A stretch of DNA of 64,000 bases from positions 216,477-280,476 of the forward strand of contig VSDK01012156.1 in the NCBI GenBank assembly GCA_009767595.1, read 5' to 3'. Shown here in pieces: positions 1 through 13,000 of this stretch. The notes below the pieces were generated by a model. That model had not been told where the DNA came from, ran no database searches, and saw only the letters and a list, made by a program, of their open reading frames with translations. Origin of the DNA: Symbiodinium kawagutii. Its lineage: Eukaryota > Sar > Dinophyceae > Suessiales > Symbiodiniaceae. Position numbers and translations under genes: made by a program. Numbering within the stretch: the stretch's first letter is position 1; each line of letters starts with the position of its first letter.

Positions 1-1831
1 ATGGTTGTTTACGCATCATCCACCACCAGCATTGACAGCTGGAAGTGTTAGCCACCATCATTTGATTATCACCATCATTGAACCAGTATCTAACTATCAT
101 TAGCCATCATTAACCATCATTAACCATCATTGAACCATCATGAACCATCATTAGCCATCATTACCTATCATCCTTAAGCATCATCAACCACCCCAATCAA
201 CCATCCAACCACCCTTAGCAGCTGGCACCACCCCGGCCCGCAAGCCCCCCCCCCCCCGGNNNNNNNNNNNNNNNNNNNNNNNNNNNNNNNNNNNNNNNTC
301 GGGCGAGGTGAGCGGTTCAGGGTGGAGCTGGTGAGCCAGTTCAAGCTGCTAGTTGCAAGCATCAAGAGATGTTTGATTGTTTTTGATAAATTGTAATAGA
401 ACTATGAGTTCAATTAGCTAATTGGGCCATCATAGTGATATATAATGGTAGGTAGTAGAGACATGATTGGTTGGGCCATACAAATGGTTAGCTAGTTGGG
501 CCATGATAGTGATATATATATATATATTGAACAACAAATAACAGGAGTGGGGAACCACCTCATGTAGGCAACAGCAACCAGTAATGAGAAGAGTAGTGTG
601 TAAATAGCACAACAGCGGTAGGGGTCAACAACTTTTAAGCAACTGCTATAGCCATCACACCTGACAGTTTGGGGATCGTGGGTCTACCCTCACTGTGATG
701 GTCCTGAAGATCTTCGGTACGCACCACGGTTCCGGTTTGTGTTTATTAGTTTGTGTCACAGGTGCAAGCTTGATCATGAATAAACAAAGACAATGCACAA
801 ACACACACACACACACGTATATATCAACGTATATGCATATATGAATATGAATAAATATGTGCTTTGAGAAGAAACACCTACCAAAGATACAATATCGTGA
901 GTACAATCAGAGATTTGCTGGGCGCATTTGGGGATGAGGTGGCTTGGTTGTCTCAAGTGGTGTGATTTCATTCCCTTTCAAGTTGATCTTTGGAGTCTTA
1001 GCACCAAAGACCTATGACGCAGCGCGTCAGTGTCAACGGGAATCTCCTGAATGTGTCCATGGTGATTTGAAACATGACTTTGGGATCCGGGATCACTGTG
1101 TAATTGGACACAATTGTCAAAGTGGATTAGTTAATAGTTGATAGTTAATTAATCGTTAATAGTGGACAACTACCAATATGTGAATAGTGGATGATCATGG
1201 CTAACGAGGGTTATGGTTCTTTTTCTGTTACTGGATTCCAGTTGGATGGAAATGTTTGTTTCCATGTCTTTCCAGCGTTGCATCATCAGGACCGCACAAT
1301 TAAGCTCTCACCAAAGCTGCTAGCAAGCTACCAGCATGACAAAATAGCACTGGAATAGTTTATTTTGGTTCATGTTCCTTATTTTGGTCTTGTTTTTGTT
1401 GTTTACGAATAAATCCTTCATAAGGGTTTAAACAGCTCTTAATAAAATCGGCACAGGGTTTACCCAATAGGGGTATACTATACTTATATCTAGTGGGCAA
1501 TCCTATGATGTAACTTGGCGGGGGAAGTCTCCTCAATTGCGGTTGTGGTCACCGGTATCTTGCTGTGGTCGATGACCCTATGCAGTTGGAAGTGATGGGA
1601 GTGAGTGGTCTGATGCTTGACTGACATTGGATGCTTAGCAAAGCTTGTACAATGCAAGTAGGTGTTTTACAAATATAGCTCTTTCTCCTGGGCAAGACAA
1701 ATGTTTCAGGATGCTTGCGGAAAGGGGACGAAAATCAAAAGCATCGGATCACTCAAGAAGCTTGGGGTCATGACCACTCGAATTCACCCTCGGTCGGCAA
1801 CCCTTTCCGGGGGATACTCTACATGACTTAG
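1..1831. other. Upstream flank or 5' intron
   Basis: CCATCATTAA-type CA-rich repeats fill about 48-215. A GC-rich island with an assembly gap follows at 222-355. A (CA)n run lies at 796-816. The rest, including 360-780 and 1140-1831, is unique AT-rich sequence in which no exon was recognised. The CA-rich tract before the island is what precedes real exons elsewhere here. Confidence 0.6.
260..298. other. Assembly gap (39 N)
   Basis: N run preceded by a long C homopolymer, inside a GC-rich island. Confidence 0.99.
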
Positions 1832-1980
1832 CGCTATGGACTTTTTGAGCTGTCACGGTCTTGTGATCCCACTTTGGAAGCACATCCAATTGAGGTTCAC
1901 ATCGTTTGTCACACGCATGATGACGTGGGTTGGCTGAAGACTGTGGACGAGTACTACGCCGGGCTAAACAATTCCATTCA
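1832..1980 (+). CDS. MAN2B1: Alpha-mannosidase exon 1: metal-binding motif
   Basis: Encodes [16 protein letters not shown] followed by [19 protein letters not shown] and LNNSIQ. The second His (1916-1918) and second Asp (1922-1924) of HTHDD correspond to the family's catalytic zinc ligands. The frame is open back to a TAG at 1829-1831, which may itself be the acceptor; another possible acceptor is after 1849, so the start is uncertain. The 3' end is firm: ATTCA|GTCGCT joins exon 2 in phase 2 to give IQ-HAY. No initiator Met or signal peptide is seen here, so at least one earlier exon is expected. Confidence 0.9.
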
Positions 1981-4900
1981 GTCGCTCGACAGATGATTTC
2001 CGGAAACCACCGTAGCACTTGAGAGTGAAAACCACTTGTTGTTGGCAGCTATTGCGGTAGTTGTGGTGATGGCAGGGTGTTTGTTGATGCTGGTTGTTGA
2101 TTGTCGGTTGCTGTTTGCCGTTGCTAGTTGTTATTGCTGTAGTTGTCGTAGTTGTTCATTAACCAATTCACCATCATTCACCCTACCCACCAACCTATCC
2201 ATCACGTTCAACCACTATGATTAAGCAGTGCCAGTGTTGTTGTTGTTCGTTGTTGTTGGTTGGCGGTGCGCAGGTCTCATCAGTTATGGGTGGTACAGTA
2301 TTGATCCCTTTGAACCATTCAATTTTTTTGAGTGAACGTGGCAGAAATCCACCTCGAGACTGTTGGTCAATCAATCCACCTAATGGGAGATTCAGCTGGT
2401 AATAAGACCATAAATCATTTAAGCATGAATAAACCATGGTTAAACCATGAATAAGCCATTATAAACCACCAATACTGCAACGACCATCAACAGTTAATGA
2501 ACGGTTACCAACCATTATGAACAACCGAGTATTGACATTGACCATTCTCGACTCTAATCAACGAGTATGAATCATTACAAGCAGGTTAACCATCAAGCAA
2601 CCATGAATGAATCATCCATGAACCATCCCTGAACCATCCATGAACAATCCATGACCCATGGCCTCTAACCATCAACCCTGGTCCCAACAAGGTCCACCTT
2701 GGGCCGTCGCCACCGGTGCTGAGGCACGCCTACGTCCACATGATCTTGGACACCGTGGTACGCGCGCTGGTGGCGGATCCCAGTCGTACCTTCACCTACG
2801 TGGAGCAGGAGATCTGGCCCCCGGTGCTGTGGCGCTGTGGAGCTGTTGAGCGCCATGGGGGAGCACCAGCTGCGTCGTGGCGCTCAACACCGTCAATCAT
2901 GGCGGAGCTCAGCGATTGGTTGATTGATGGTTGATTGATGGTTAGTTGATGGTTGATTGATGGTTGATTGATGGTTGATTGGTGATCAATAAGCTTAGAA
3001 TGGTTGATTGATTGATGGTTGATGATGCCAGCAATGGGGCATAAGTCCTGGGCGATGATGACCAACCACAATAGAGTTAACAATATGGATCAATGACCAA
3101 CACTATGGTTGATTGATGGTCAATTAAGAATATGGGATAATGACCAACAAAATGGTGGTTTCTCAAAAATAGGGAACCCAAAAAATGGCAGGTTTATATC
3201 CATAAATGGTTAATATAAAGGATGATTATTTGGGGGTCCCCTATTTTGAGAAACCACCATATGGTTGATGATCCATATGTTGGTTATTGTCCCATATTGA
3301 GAATATGTTGGTTATGTTGGTTAGCACCATATATTGATGGTCATACAAGAATATGGTTCATTTCTATAAATGGTTAATGATGCTGATCCCAGCTGCCGAT
3401 CAACCACCATCCGTTTGTGAAAAATCGCTGCAGTGGGGAATCAACTTCTGGATCTACCTGCTGAATGGTTCGGCCATGGTGAATCTTTGTTGGAAACCTT
3501 TCTGATACCACAGTGATGGTCGATTCGTAGTAAGCATTACAATATGGAGATCCGCATTCTACTCATGGTCATGGATAGATGATCACATTGAATATCTGGA
3601 TAGATGATCACCAATGATAGATGATCTACTGATGGCCATGGTCGGCCGCGGATGAACGAACTCGAAACGGGCGTGGCCGGAGGCCTTCTTCGTTCGGTGG
3701 TGGCGGCAGCAAGACGCGAAGACCAAAGGGGTGGTGAAGGAGTTGGTCAAGGAGGGAAGGCCACAGGGCAGCCGCTGTGGCCAGGGAAGGGACCCCGAGC
3801 TTCCGAGCCGGTGCCGCTGATGCGCCGGCGAAACGAGTTGAAGGATCAGCCAGGGGAAACGCCCCAACATCTGCTGGTGAAGTGATGATTGGTTCAGGGG
3901 TGGAGGATCTGTAGATGGTTGATTGATGATTCGTTGACCCGGTTAATGATGCTTCATGATTGCGAATCATCAGGAATGTCAACTCATCAGTGGATAGCCA
4001 TTGATGATGAACCATCAGTTTTGGTGAAATACTGATTGTCAATAATGTTAAGCATTCAACACTGATGTATGAACCATCGATTATTGGCAATTGATGCGAA
4101 TGAACCATTTAACCCTTGCTTAATCTACCCGTTCAACGGTGTAACCCAGGTTGGTGACCCATTTCACATGACCATTGGTTCGCTAGCCCATTAAACCCTG
4201 GTTCTTAGTGTAGTAGATAGTTGAAATATGCCTTAAAGTGGTTGGTTACTAGTTATTATCCCCTACTAGTCATCATGATCCTTAAAGAACCATTGAGCAC
4301 TATCAGCACTATCAACCATCAATCACTAAGTATGCTACTATCCCACCACCATGGAGTCCAGCTATTCACTCCTTGGAAAGCCATCGAGAAACCACCATAT
4401 AGTCGGTATATCCGATATCCCTTATCATTGTTCGTTGCAATCCCGAATTATTAACCACTAACCAGCTAGTAGCCATCATGAATCACCATTCTTGTTGGTC
4501 ATTTACCCTATTATAAACCTACTATTAACCATTAACCAGCTATAAAACTGGTTGGTCATTACCCCTGTTATTAACCTATTACTCAACAGCTAAACCTGCT
4601 AGATCCAACCGGGAGTTCGTTTCAGCACGGTGCAGGTTGGAGTTCAGCAACGGTGGCTGGTGCATGCACGACGAGGCAACACCTCACTACTTGGTGCCTG
4701 GACGGCCACGAAACACGGGGGGACGCGCTGGGCGGCGACATGGTGGGATCATGGCTATGGTGGGATCGTTGAGGATTGGATAGGTGCCCACCATGGTTAA
4801 GAATGGATGATTAATGGTGAACCAAGCTATAATGGTTAACAGTAGGGGATGATAGCTTACAGTTATGGGCTATACTATGATTCTCCAATCATTCATAGTT

Positions 4901-7900
4901 TACCAATAGCTGGTTAATGGTTCATACTAAGGGATGATAACTAACAATCATAGAGGGTATATACCAACTATATATGGCTATGGGTCAATATTAAACAGAC
5001 AACCAATTTCATGGGGGATCATGACCAACAATAGTAAGGGAAACAATGGTTAATGATAGGGGAACAAGGGGGACTGAGGGTTTTGACCCACTGCCAGATA
5101 GCTGCTATCTAGGATCACCAAAGACAAGAGGTGGATAGTTATCTAGTTAGATAGCTGCTATTAGATAGGCTATCATGGATAGTTATCACCAATACACTTG
5201 GATAGTGGTTTGAGTTAGAGGGTTGGAAGGAGTCAGTTACCAAACTGTACTCGCTGGGTGGTAAGATTGAGTTATGAACGGCTATCAGTGGTTTAGATTA
5301 ACTGTTGATGAATTACCAATCGAAATATCAGGGCTTTCCACGGCTTGGTCAACCATCATCTAGTTGGTAATTTAAACATTTCCCAATTTTGTCCGTAAGC
5401 ATTCCTTTACCGCAATGTGAATCATTATCAAGCCTGAACAAGGCAGTTTGCCAATGTGAGGAATATTTGCTGGGGTGCTGAGAAGATGACCCCCCGTGCT
5501 TTGTTTGGATGTTTCTTGATTCGTACTAAATAAATAAATAAATAAATAAATATATATATATATATACATACATATATATATATTGTATACGCGCATGCAT
5601 TCAACAAGCATTGAGATGTGAGCAGCATCAACCCCTGAATCTATTAGGAAGTGAAGGCTCAGTGTGAAGATGCCTTGATCTAAAACAAAGAATCAATCTC
5701 GGACTGAAGAGAAGATGACAAAGATGCATCGAGCCTGCAAGGGCGTGTATGCCGACTCCAGGAAAGAGCTGTCTGGCATGGTCACTGCTAGTGGGCATGT
5801 TCTTGCTAGCTCGTGAAGCTTTGTGAAACAAAGTGTTTCAAATGCAACAGGACCTGTTGCCCATTGGATGAGGCGTGGTCTTTGATGTCTGCTGACATTC
5901 AAGCACTTGATTTGAGGGCTCGATTCCCTCCAGGTCCGCTTTTCTAATTCGCTTCACATCTAACGCTGTTATGGACATTTTGATTGACTGTGAGGTAGGA
6001 AGCTGCTTCAAGACTTTCTTTATTCACAGTACGTTGTATACACATGTTTGTCGATGACCGCATACATGTTAGATCTTTTAATCGCCATCGTTCAACAACT
6101 ATTTGCAGCCCGTGTATATTTGTTTCAATATCAATGTATATTTTTTACAACTAGATACATAATATATGGTCGATACTTACATCAATAGCTTTCTTAGTCA
6201 ATTCAGCGAAACTTCTTCTAGCGGGACCCAGGACATGATCGATCAGACCACCCTGGGGCACAAGTTCTTGATGGACGAGTTCGGGGTTGCGCCCAGGTGC
6301 GATGTACAACTCCTGATCCCTTCCTGGCCCTGTGGTTGGAAAAAAGGGTTGATCCATGTTTATACAGGTTGGGTAGGCCAAATGTTAGGTTGCTAAGGTT
6401 GGTGAAGGCGGGTTAAGGTTGGTTAGGTTTAGGCAATGTTGTTGAAACATGGTTGATCAGCTGGCTCATGTTGACTAATTGGTTTCGTGGTGGGTTGGTC
6501 TGATGGCATGCTGTTGTTTTTCCTATATATATATAGCGATACCACACTAGTTATCTCCTTAAAGTAGTCAGCAATAGCTGTTACTTGTTAACAGTCATTC
6601 ACCCCAGTCATCATCATTGCCATCTAGATCTCCGACCTTCAACCCACCATGGCCCAACTATGAAGTGCTGATTAAGGGCCACTATCATCAGATTGTCGGC
6701 ACTAATTCGAATCACCATCCTCATCCTATCTCATCCTCATCATGTGCTTATTGTTGTCATTGTTGTCGGTTTTGCCTCTAGTATTTGTTCCGACAACATT
6801 GTCATCACCATACCAGTTTTCCCCCACTGGAAACTAGTTATTGTCCATTCTCACACCTGTGATAGGTGATTAAAAGCAATAACCGCCCACGTCCATCTCC
6901 CAATTGGAGGTTACTGTATGCCGATCAAAGAGTTGTTTGTTCCCAGTTTGAACTAACAACATCAATCAACTCTACTATAATCCCTATGATAGCGTAGTTT
7001 TTTCCAGCAATAAGAACCCCTTGTATACTGTCTCCTTTACTGTATTACTGTGGGTCAAGGAGCCTGGTTCCACTGGCCGTTCACATCCCCTGCTTGATCA
7101 ATCTAGTGTTGGGATGTTCATCCAAGTTCGGGGACGAAGCTATCCCTCAGCTATACCATGCAGTAGCTCAGATAGAAGAGAACATGGGTATTATAACCTG
7201 CCATCAATAGTCACCATCCCAAGAGGTGCTAACCAGCTCACGCTTGACTGTTCCTTCAAGATGGCATGAAAACAATTTACTGAAGCTTGTTGATCAGGGA
7301 TTCATCGATCAACCACGCTAATCAGATACTGTTGATACTTGTTGATGATGGACCATCCCAAACCAGCCCCATGGATTCTGCATTAAGTAGCCATTCGTGA
7401 ATCATAGCGCAATCATCAATCAGCCATTCAACCATAGTAATCTCAGTCATCTCCTGTTATATCTACCATACCAGGTAGTTACCCTACTTGAAAACCAGGA
7501 CCGGATGGCAGCTGGACCCCTTCGGACATTCCGCCACGCAAGCGTCCTTGCTGTCAGCAGAGGTGCAGGGTTGGCTGGTGGAAAGCCGGGGGGGAGTCAT
7601 TGATTTACCTCTATGGTGGTTTCTCAAGTCATAGGGGACCCACAAAATGGTTGGTTTAGCACTATAAATGGTTAATAAAGGATGACTCAGGGGTGCCCCT
7701 ATTGCTTCAAGCGTTACAAAAATCGGAAACAAAGATACACAGAAAATAGAATGCTCACTATCATGCAACGCCATCCACAACCGAAACAGGGATCCAACAT
7801 CCATCGTAGCGAATTATGACAGCATGGCAGAAGGCAGCACAAAGACAATCTAATCACAATATAGTTACTAAGTCAGGTCAGCTAGACTGTGCTCGTTTCT

Positions 7901-10029
7901 GTGCTTGGATTTCTTTCCTCCCTCGGTGATAGCTTTGCTCCCTGTCTTTGAGGGAGTCGCCCACCGGGGGTTCCAACCGAACATCCAAGAGGGGATTCAG
8001 GATTGAAATGGTGGGAATGCTTTCAAAGACGCAAATTGCCTCTCAGGCATTTAACAATGCAGTCGGTCGTTTCAGGTTGTCTCAACATTTCAGGTCGTCT
8101 ATCGACTCCGTGTTTCTGAATACATCCTCCTAAACTATACAACAAGGAATTGTTTATCATGGTTAAACAGGTGGTCAATTATGGGGGATAACCAACAATG
8201 ATAGCTGATTGGTGGTTTGACATTCTTGATTATCCTCAGTATTTTTTGGATAGTTCATTGACAAATTTTCTTCAGAGGAGTTGAAAATGGTTCAAACCAC
8301 TCACTAGTCCACTTTGGCCGAGTCGTGAACCGGTCTCCTGGGATGTCTGGATCACCCCAACAGCTTCAGGCGCACGATTGTTGTCAGCTGTGCCGCCGGT
8401 GGCTAATTAGGCTGTGTGCCTTTCTCTTTTCTTTGGCCAGGCGCTAAGCTACACGTTTGTCTAGCCTTTGGGAGGGGTATAGAGATGAAAAGTCCGTGAA
8501 AAATCCATCATGGGAATATCTGTGGCCGCCTATCATGACTTCTCATGGTTTGTAGGTACCAGGGGCTAAACAAGATGTACCAACGAGGTTCTATGGTTCA
8601 CGCATGGTGGCCACCAGGGGCTTGGAAGGTCGGATTTTCAGTGTGTCAGGTCGGATTCCAGGGACTTTTCTTTGGCCGCATCGACTACCAGGACCAGGGC
8701 ATTGGCGTACGCGGAGTCGCATGGAATCAGATCCTGTCATATCCACTTTTTGGAAGATCCTCGCCACAGTTGAGCCATTCTTATAACCATCAATTCACCA
8801 GAATTCACCGTTGACAATCAATTCCACCATAGGTTCACCACGTTAGCACGTCGCTTCGCCCACGGTTTGTTACCCTGGCACCGTGCCAAAGCGTTGAGGT
8901 GTCAACGGTGTCAGCCCTCCCACGGCAGGACTTGGCGTTGCGTCAGCAGCAGAAGTCCGCGGAGTTCGTGTGGCGGGCCTCGAAGTCGCTGGGAGACAAG
9001 TCGCAGGTCTTCACTGGGCTCACAGGCGGCGTCGTTGGGTCGTGCTGAGGGCGCCAACCATGGCTGGTTGGTGGGTGGGATCTTGGAGTTGGTGGTGGCT
9101 TCCAAGGAGATGCCAACCGAAGCTTGTTGGCTTGGGTTGGTTGTGATCACCTGAGCTTTGTCAAAGAGCGGCATGGTTTTAAGCTGATTGCCAGTGATTA
9201 TCACCTGAGATGGACTTGTGGTTGATAAGCTGTGATACAACTGTACACAGGTTGTGTAGCTAAGGCTTGTGTAGTCAAATGGGTAGACTTTTGGACCGTT
9301 GGTTACCAACAATATGTATGTGTGTATATATATATATATGCGTGCGTATACAGTATACAAATCTTTCTTAAGCCGCAGAACCACCAAACTTTATGGGCGG
9401 GTTCTTTGGTCATTTTGATCAAATGTTGCCCAAAAGGCATTATTCAACCAGTTGGACATGTACTCGGCGGGAACCCCACATGCATGTACATGTTTAAGTT
9501 TGTATATGTATATATATATATATGTGTATGTATTTATTAGTTGCTTATTTAGACAACGCATTGCACATACATGTATATATCTATATATATATATATATAT
9601 ACATATCTCAGAAAGGGACGCTGTGCACCCGTGGGTTTTTTCATGTTTTTGGTGTGAATTGAATAAGGCCCCTCGCATTAAGTAGGTAATGATATATATA
9701 TATATATGTACATATGTATAAATGTTCCTATATACACATAATTACACATACTTTTATGTACACAGATGAATAGATCTACAGATAGAAATATGTGTGCGTT
9801 TCTTCTGGGCTTCTGTTGGTAATCCTGAGAAAGTGTCAGCGTCGTTTGGGTCCATGTTGATTGCTGTTGTCCTGGTGGGTGTCCACCTGCCGTTGCAGGT
9901 TCATACCATGGCAACTACGGGCCTCCTGCACCTTGGACAACAGCCAGCACTTCTGCAGAACCGAAAGACCACAACAAGTACAACAAGTAACGACAACACG
10001 GACAACAACAACAGCATCAACAACAACAG

Positions 10030-10099
<70 letters not shown>

Positions 10100-13000
10100 A
10101 TCATCAACCAGAAGTGGCCTCGTGTGGTAGTGCAGACGATCACTTGGAAAACGTTGGGAGTATGCTTGAATATGTGCAATGTGCAATCTAGAAATCAAAT
10201 ATGATGGATTCCATGGACACTCAGACGCACAAAAAATGTAGAAGTGGTGGTATCAGTCGTGTATTTGCCCGCTGAAACACTCAAATTTGAACTTGAGGAT
10301 GTAAACAATAGAGCAACTTTTCAAGCATGTGTAGGTCGGTTTGGTACAAATTTCAGCTAGTCAAGCAATCATGAAGAAAGAAAACAACAATGGTCACACG
10401 GAACCAAATCCAAGTCGCCATACATTTGCATAAGTATGTATGGAGGAGTCCATTTCGCGCAACGATTTCAGCAGACACGAATCAGATTCGACCCATTTCA
10501 TACCGGGAATGTGACGCTTGAAGCTGCAGCCGAGTAGTTTTCAGGACAGAAATACAGAGGCCTAGTGTCGCCTAGTGTCCTGGCCTCAGGCGGGCTTTGA
10601 TTGGGACGTTCAAAACCATGACGAAACCATGCAGGAGACGCACCGCGCCCGTGGGTAGCGGTTGGAGGATGCGTTGCTGGTGGCGTTGCCAGTGCATGGT
10701 GGCCACCTATGAGATACACCACGAGTCTTGTGTAGGGACCTCCAGAGACAACTATGACAGCTTGGTATAGCTTGGTTGGTTGGAGCTTCCTTAGCTTGGT
10801 TGAACTTTCAGTTAACCATTGGTCAACCATTCCCTAACCATTACTTCGCCATGATTCACCACTGGTTTACCATCAACCATTGGCCACACATCTTGCTTCA
10901 GCCACCCATGAAACGCTGCCCTTGCCGGCTGCGCACCATGGTGCTATACGGCGCCGTCGTGGCGCCATGGCGCAGGACGATCCCAACTTGGAGGACTACA
11001 ACGTGAAGAGCCGCGTGGATGACTTCGTCTCCGCAGCACTGAGCCAGGCGCGACCAACGACTGGGAGCTCGCGCTGGTGGCGTTGGTGGTTGGTGGGTGA
11101 TGCATGAGTTGAAACGGTTAAGCAGTGGCTAAGTAACCATGAACTAGCCATGGTTAAGTAGGTTGAGGTCCTAAGCAACCATTCGTTGGTTGGGTTGGTG
11201 GTTGATAATGTTGCTAATGGTTGACTCAAGGTTAATCAGTCAGATTTTTTATGGCCAAGAATGGTTGAAACCCTAGCTGGTTGACTACGTAATCATAGCC
11301 ATCAAGCTGGTTGTGTGACACTGCTTGTCCCCAGAAATGACGGCATGTTGATGAGACAATGCATACTCACAAAATCTTAGAGACAAATCTTAGAGTTTTC
11401 GCTCGTTGGTATTGCTTGCTTGATGCACTGGTAGATGGGAGACGTGAGCAACCTGCGGCCTGGTGCACCGTCTCCAGGCAAACATGACGCGAGGACACAA
11501 CATCATGATGACCATGGGCTCTGACTTTCAATATGAGGACAGATCTGTTGCTCCGCCATGTCATGTTCCAGCGTGGGTATGGCCTTGCGGATACAGTGAG
11601 CTCCAAGTTGTAGTTTCACTACTCACAAAGATCATATCTGTGAAGATTAGTTCCGGGTAAGGACACAGAAGTCAGCTCATGGTACGTGTGGCGGTTTGGG
11701 GTCCGGTGGTTTGGACTCCGCAAAGTGTCTCACGATTGGTTTCGCATCTTCCAAAAGCACCTAGCAAGATCAAAAGTCGCCATTGATATGATCATATACT
11801 CCTGCAGTTGACCAATAGGCATCAATGAACATTATATTACTATATGGGTGAATGTACTAACTATAGTGGTGGTAAATACAGTTAGTTTACCACATGCTAG
11901 TGTGGTTTCCACCAAAGTTTTTCTTGGGTCCCCCATGGTGATGGTTCACTTCAGTCAAAACAGATGATAAATGATTGTTTTTATACAGAAATGCACAGCA
12001 CCAAAATCTAGATCATCCATAAGATGATGAGGCATGACACATGGTGTGGTATTGTATTCCTGTTTATTTCCCGGTTGTTTTGGGGAGAAAAGACAACACC
12101 AAAGAACACGTCGAACGACCCCAAATCTTCAAGTTATACCCATCACCCAGGTTTATAGCCCTGGAATAGCATCAACCATCCATCATCAGTCCCAACACCA
12201 TGGTATACCATCCATCCACCATGCTTGGCACCACCAGGCATCAAGCCATGGTTGGCGCCACCCATCCATGGCGCCATGAGCGCCAGGACGCGGCGTCGTG
12301 GTTCTACAACTTGGATCGCTTGCTGCACCACGTCAACGCCGATGGCCGCGTCAAGGTCTTCTACTCGACGCCCTCGCGGTACGTGGAGGCGAAGCAAGCG
12401 GAGACGGAGGTCAAGTGGCCGTTGAAGGCGAGGGGCAGATGGCCGGGGAGGGCGGATGGTCTAGGGATGGTGTGAGTTTGATGAGGATCAGGATGTGCTT
12501 TGACCATTTTTGACCAACTAGTCATTTTAAATCAAGCAAATATGTGAGTAGACATGTCAACACCAACATATAGATTGGCTGTGGACGCTATGTTCACCTT
12601 GGGATTGCTAGAAAGAGTGGAAACACCATGGCTGTCAAAGCCTTCCCTTATCATCCAAAGTCATGTCCTTGCTTAGTTCGAAAGTTTGTTGATGGTTTCG
12701 GATTTTGCATCGGAACCATAGTAACTCTTACCCCATTGTGTCGTGAAAATCGTCACATTGGCAAGCTTTGAGAAAGTAAACATGGGAGATCGCCCTGACC
12801 GCGCCACTCACAATGTGACATACATATACGCACACACAGACTTGAGATCCACATGTAGATGCTTAAACGTCTATGTACGCTTGTACATGTTTACACGTGT
12901 ACATGCATGATCACATTTGCCACAATATGTAGCGTATATGTGTATACATCTACCAAAATCATTTCAAACATGCACTTGCATGCTGTCCGAAACCCCATGT

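Noticed and set aside
8692-8790. Extension of exon 7 beyond YQ into the open frame
   Set aside because: The open frame continues, but the sequence no longer matches GH38, and joining to exon 8 at GAC restores the exact family spacing.
9794-10204. ORFs of 90-136 codons with poly-Ile, poly-Asp, poly-Met or poly-Ser runs
   Set aside because: All are readings of the (ATC)n microsatellite within intron 9.
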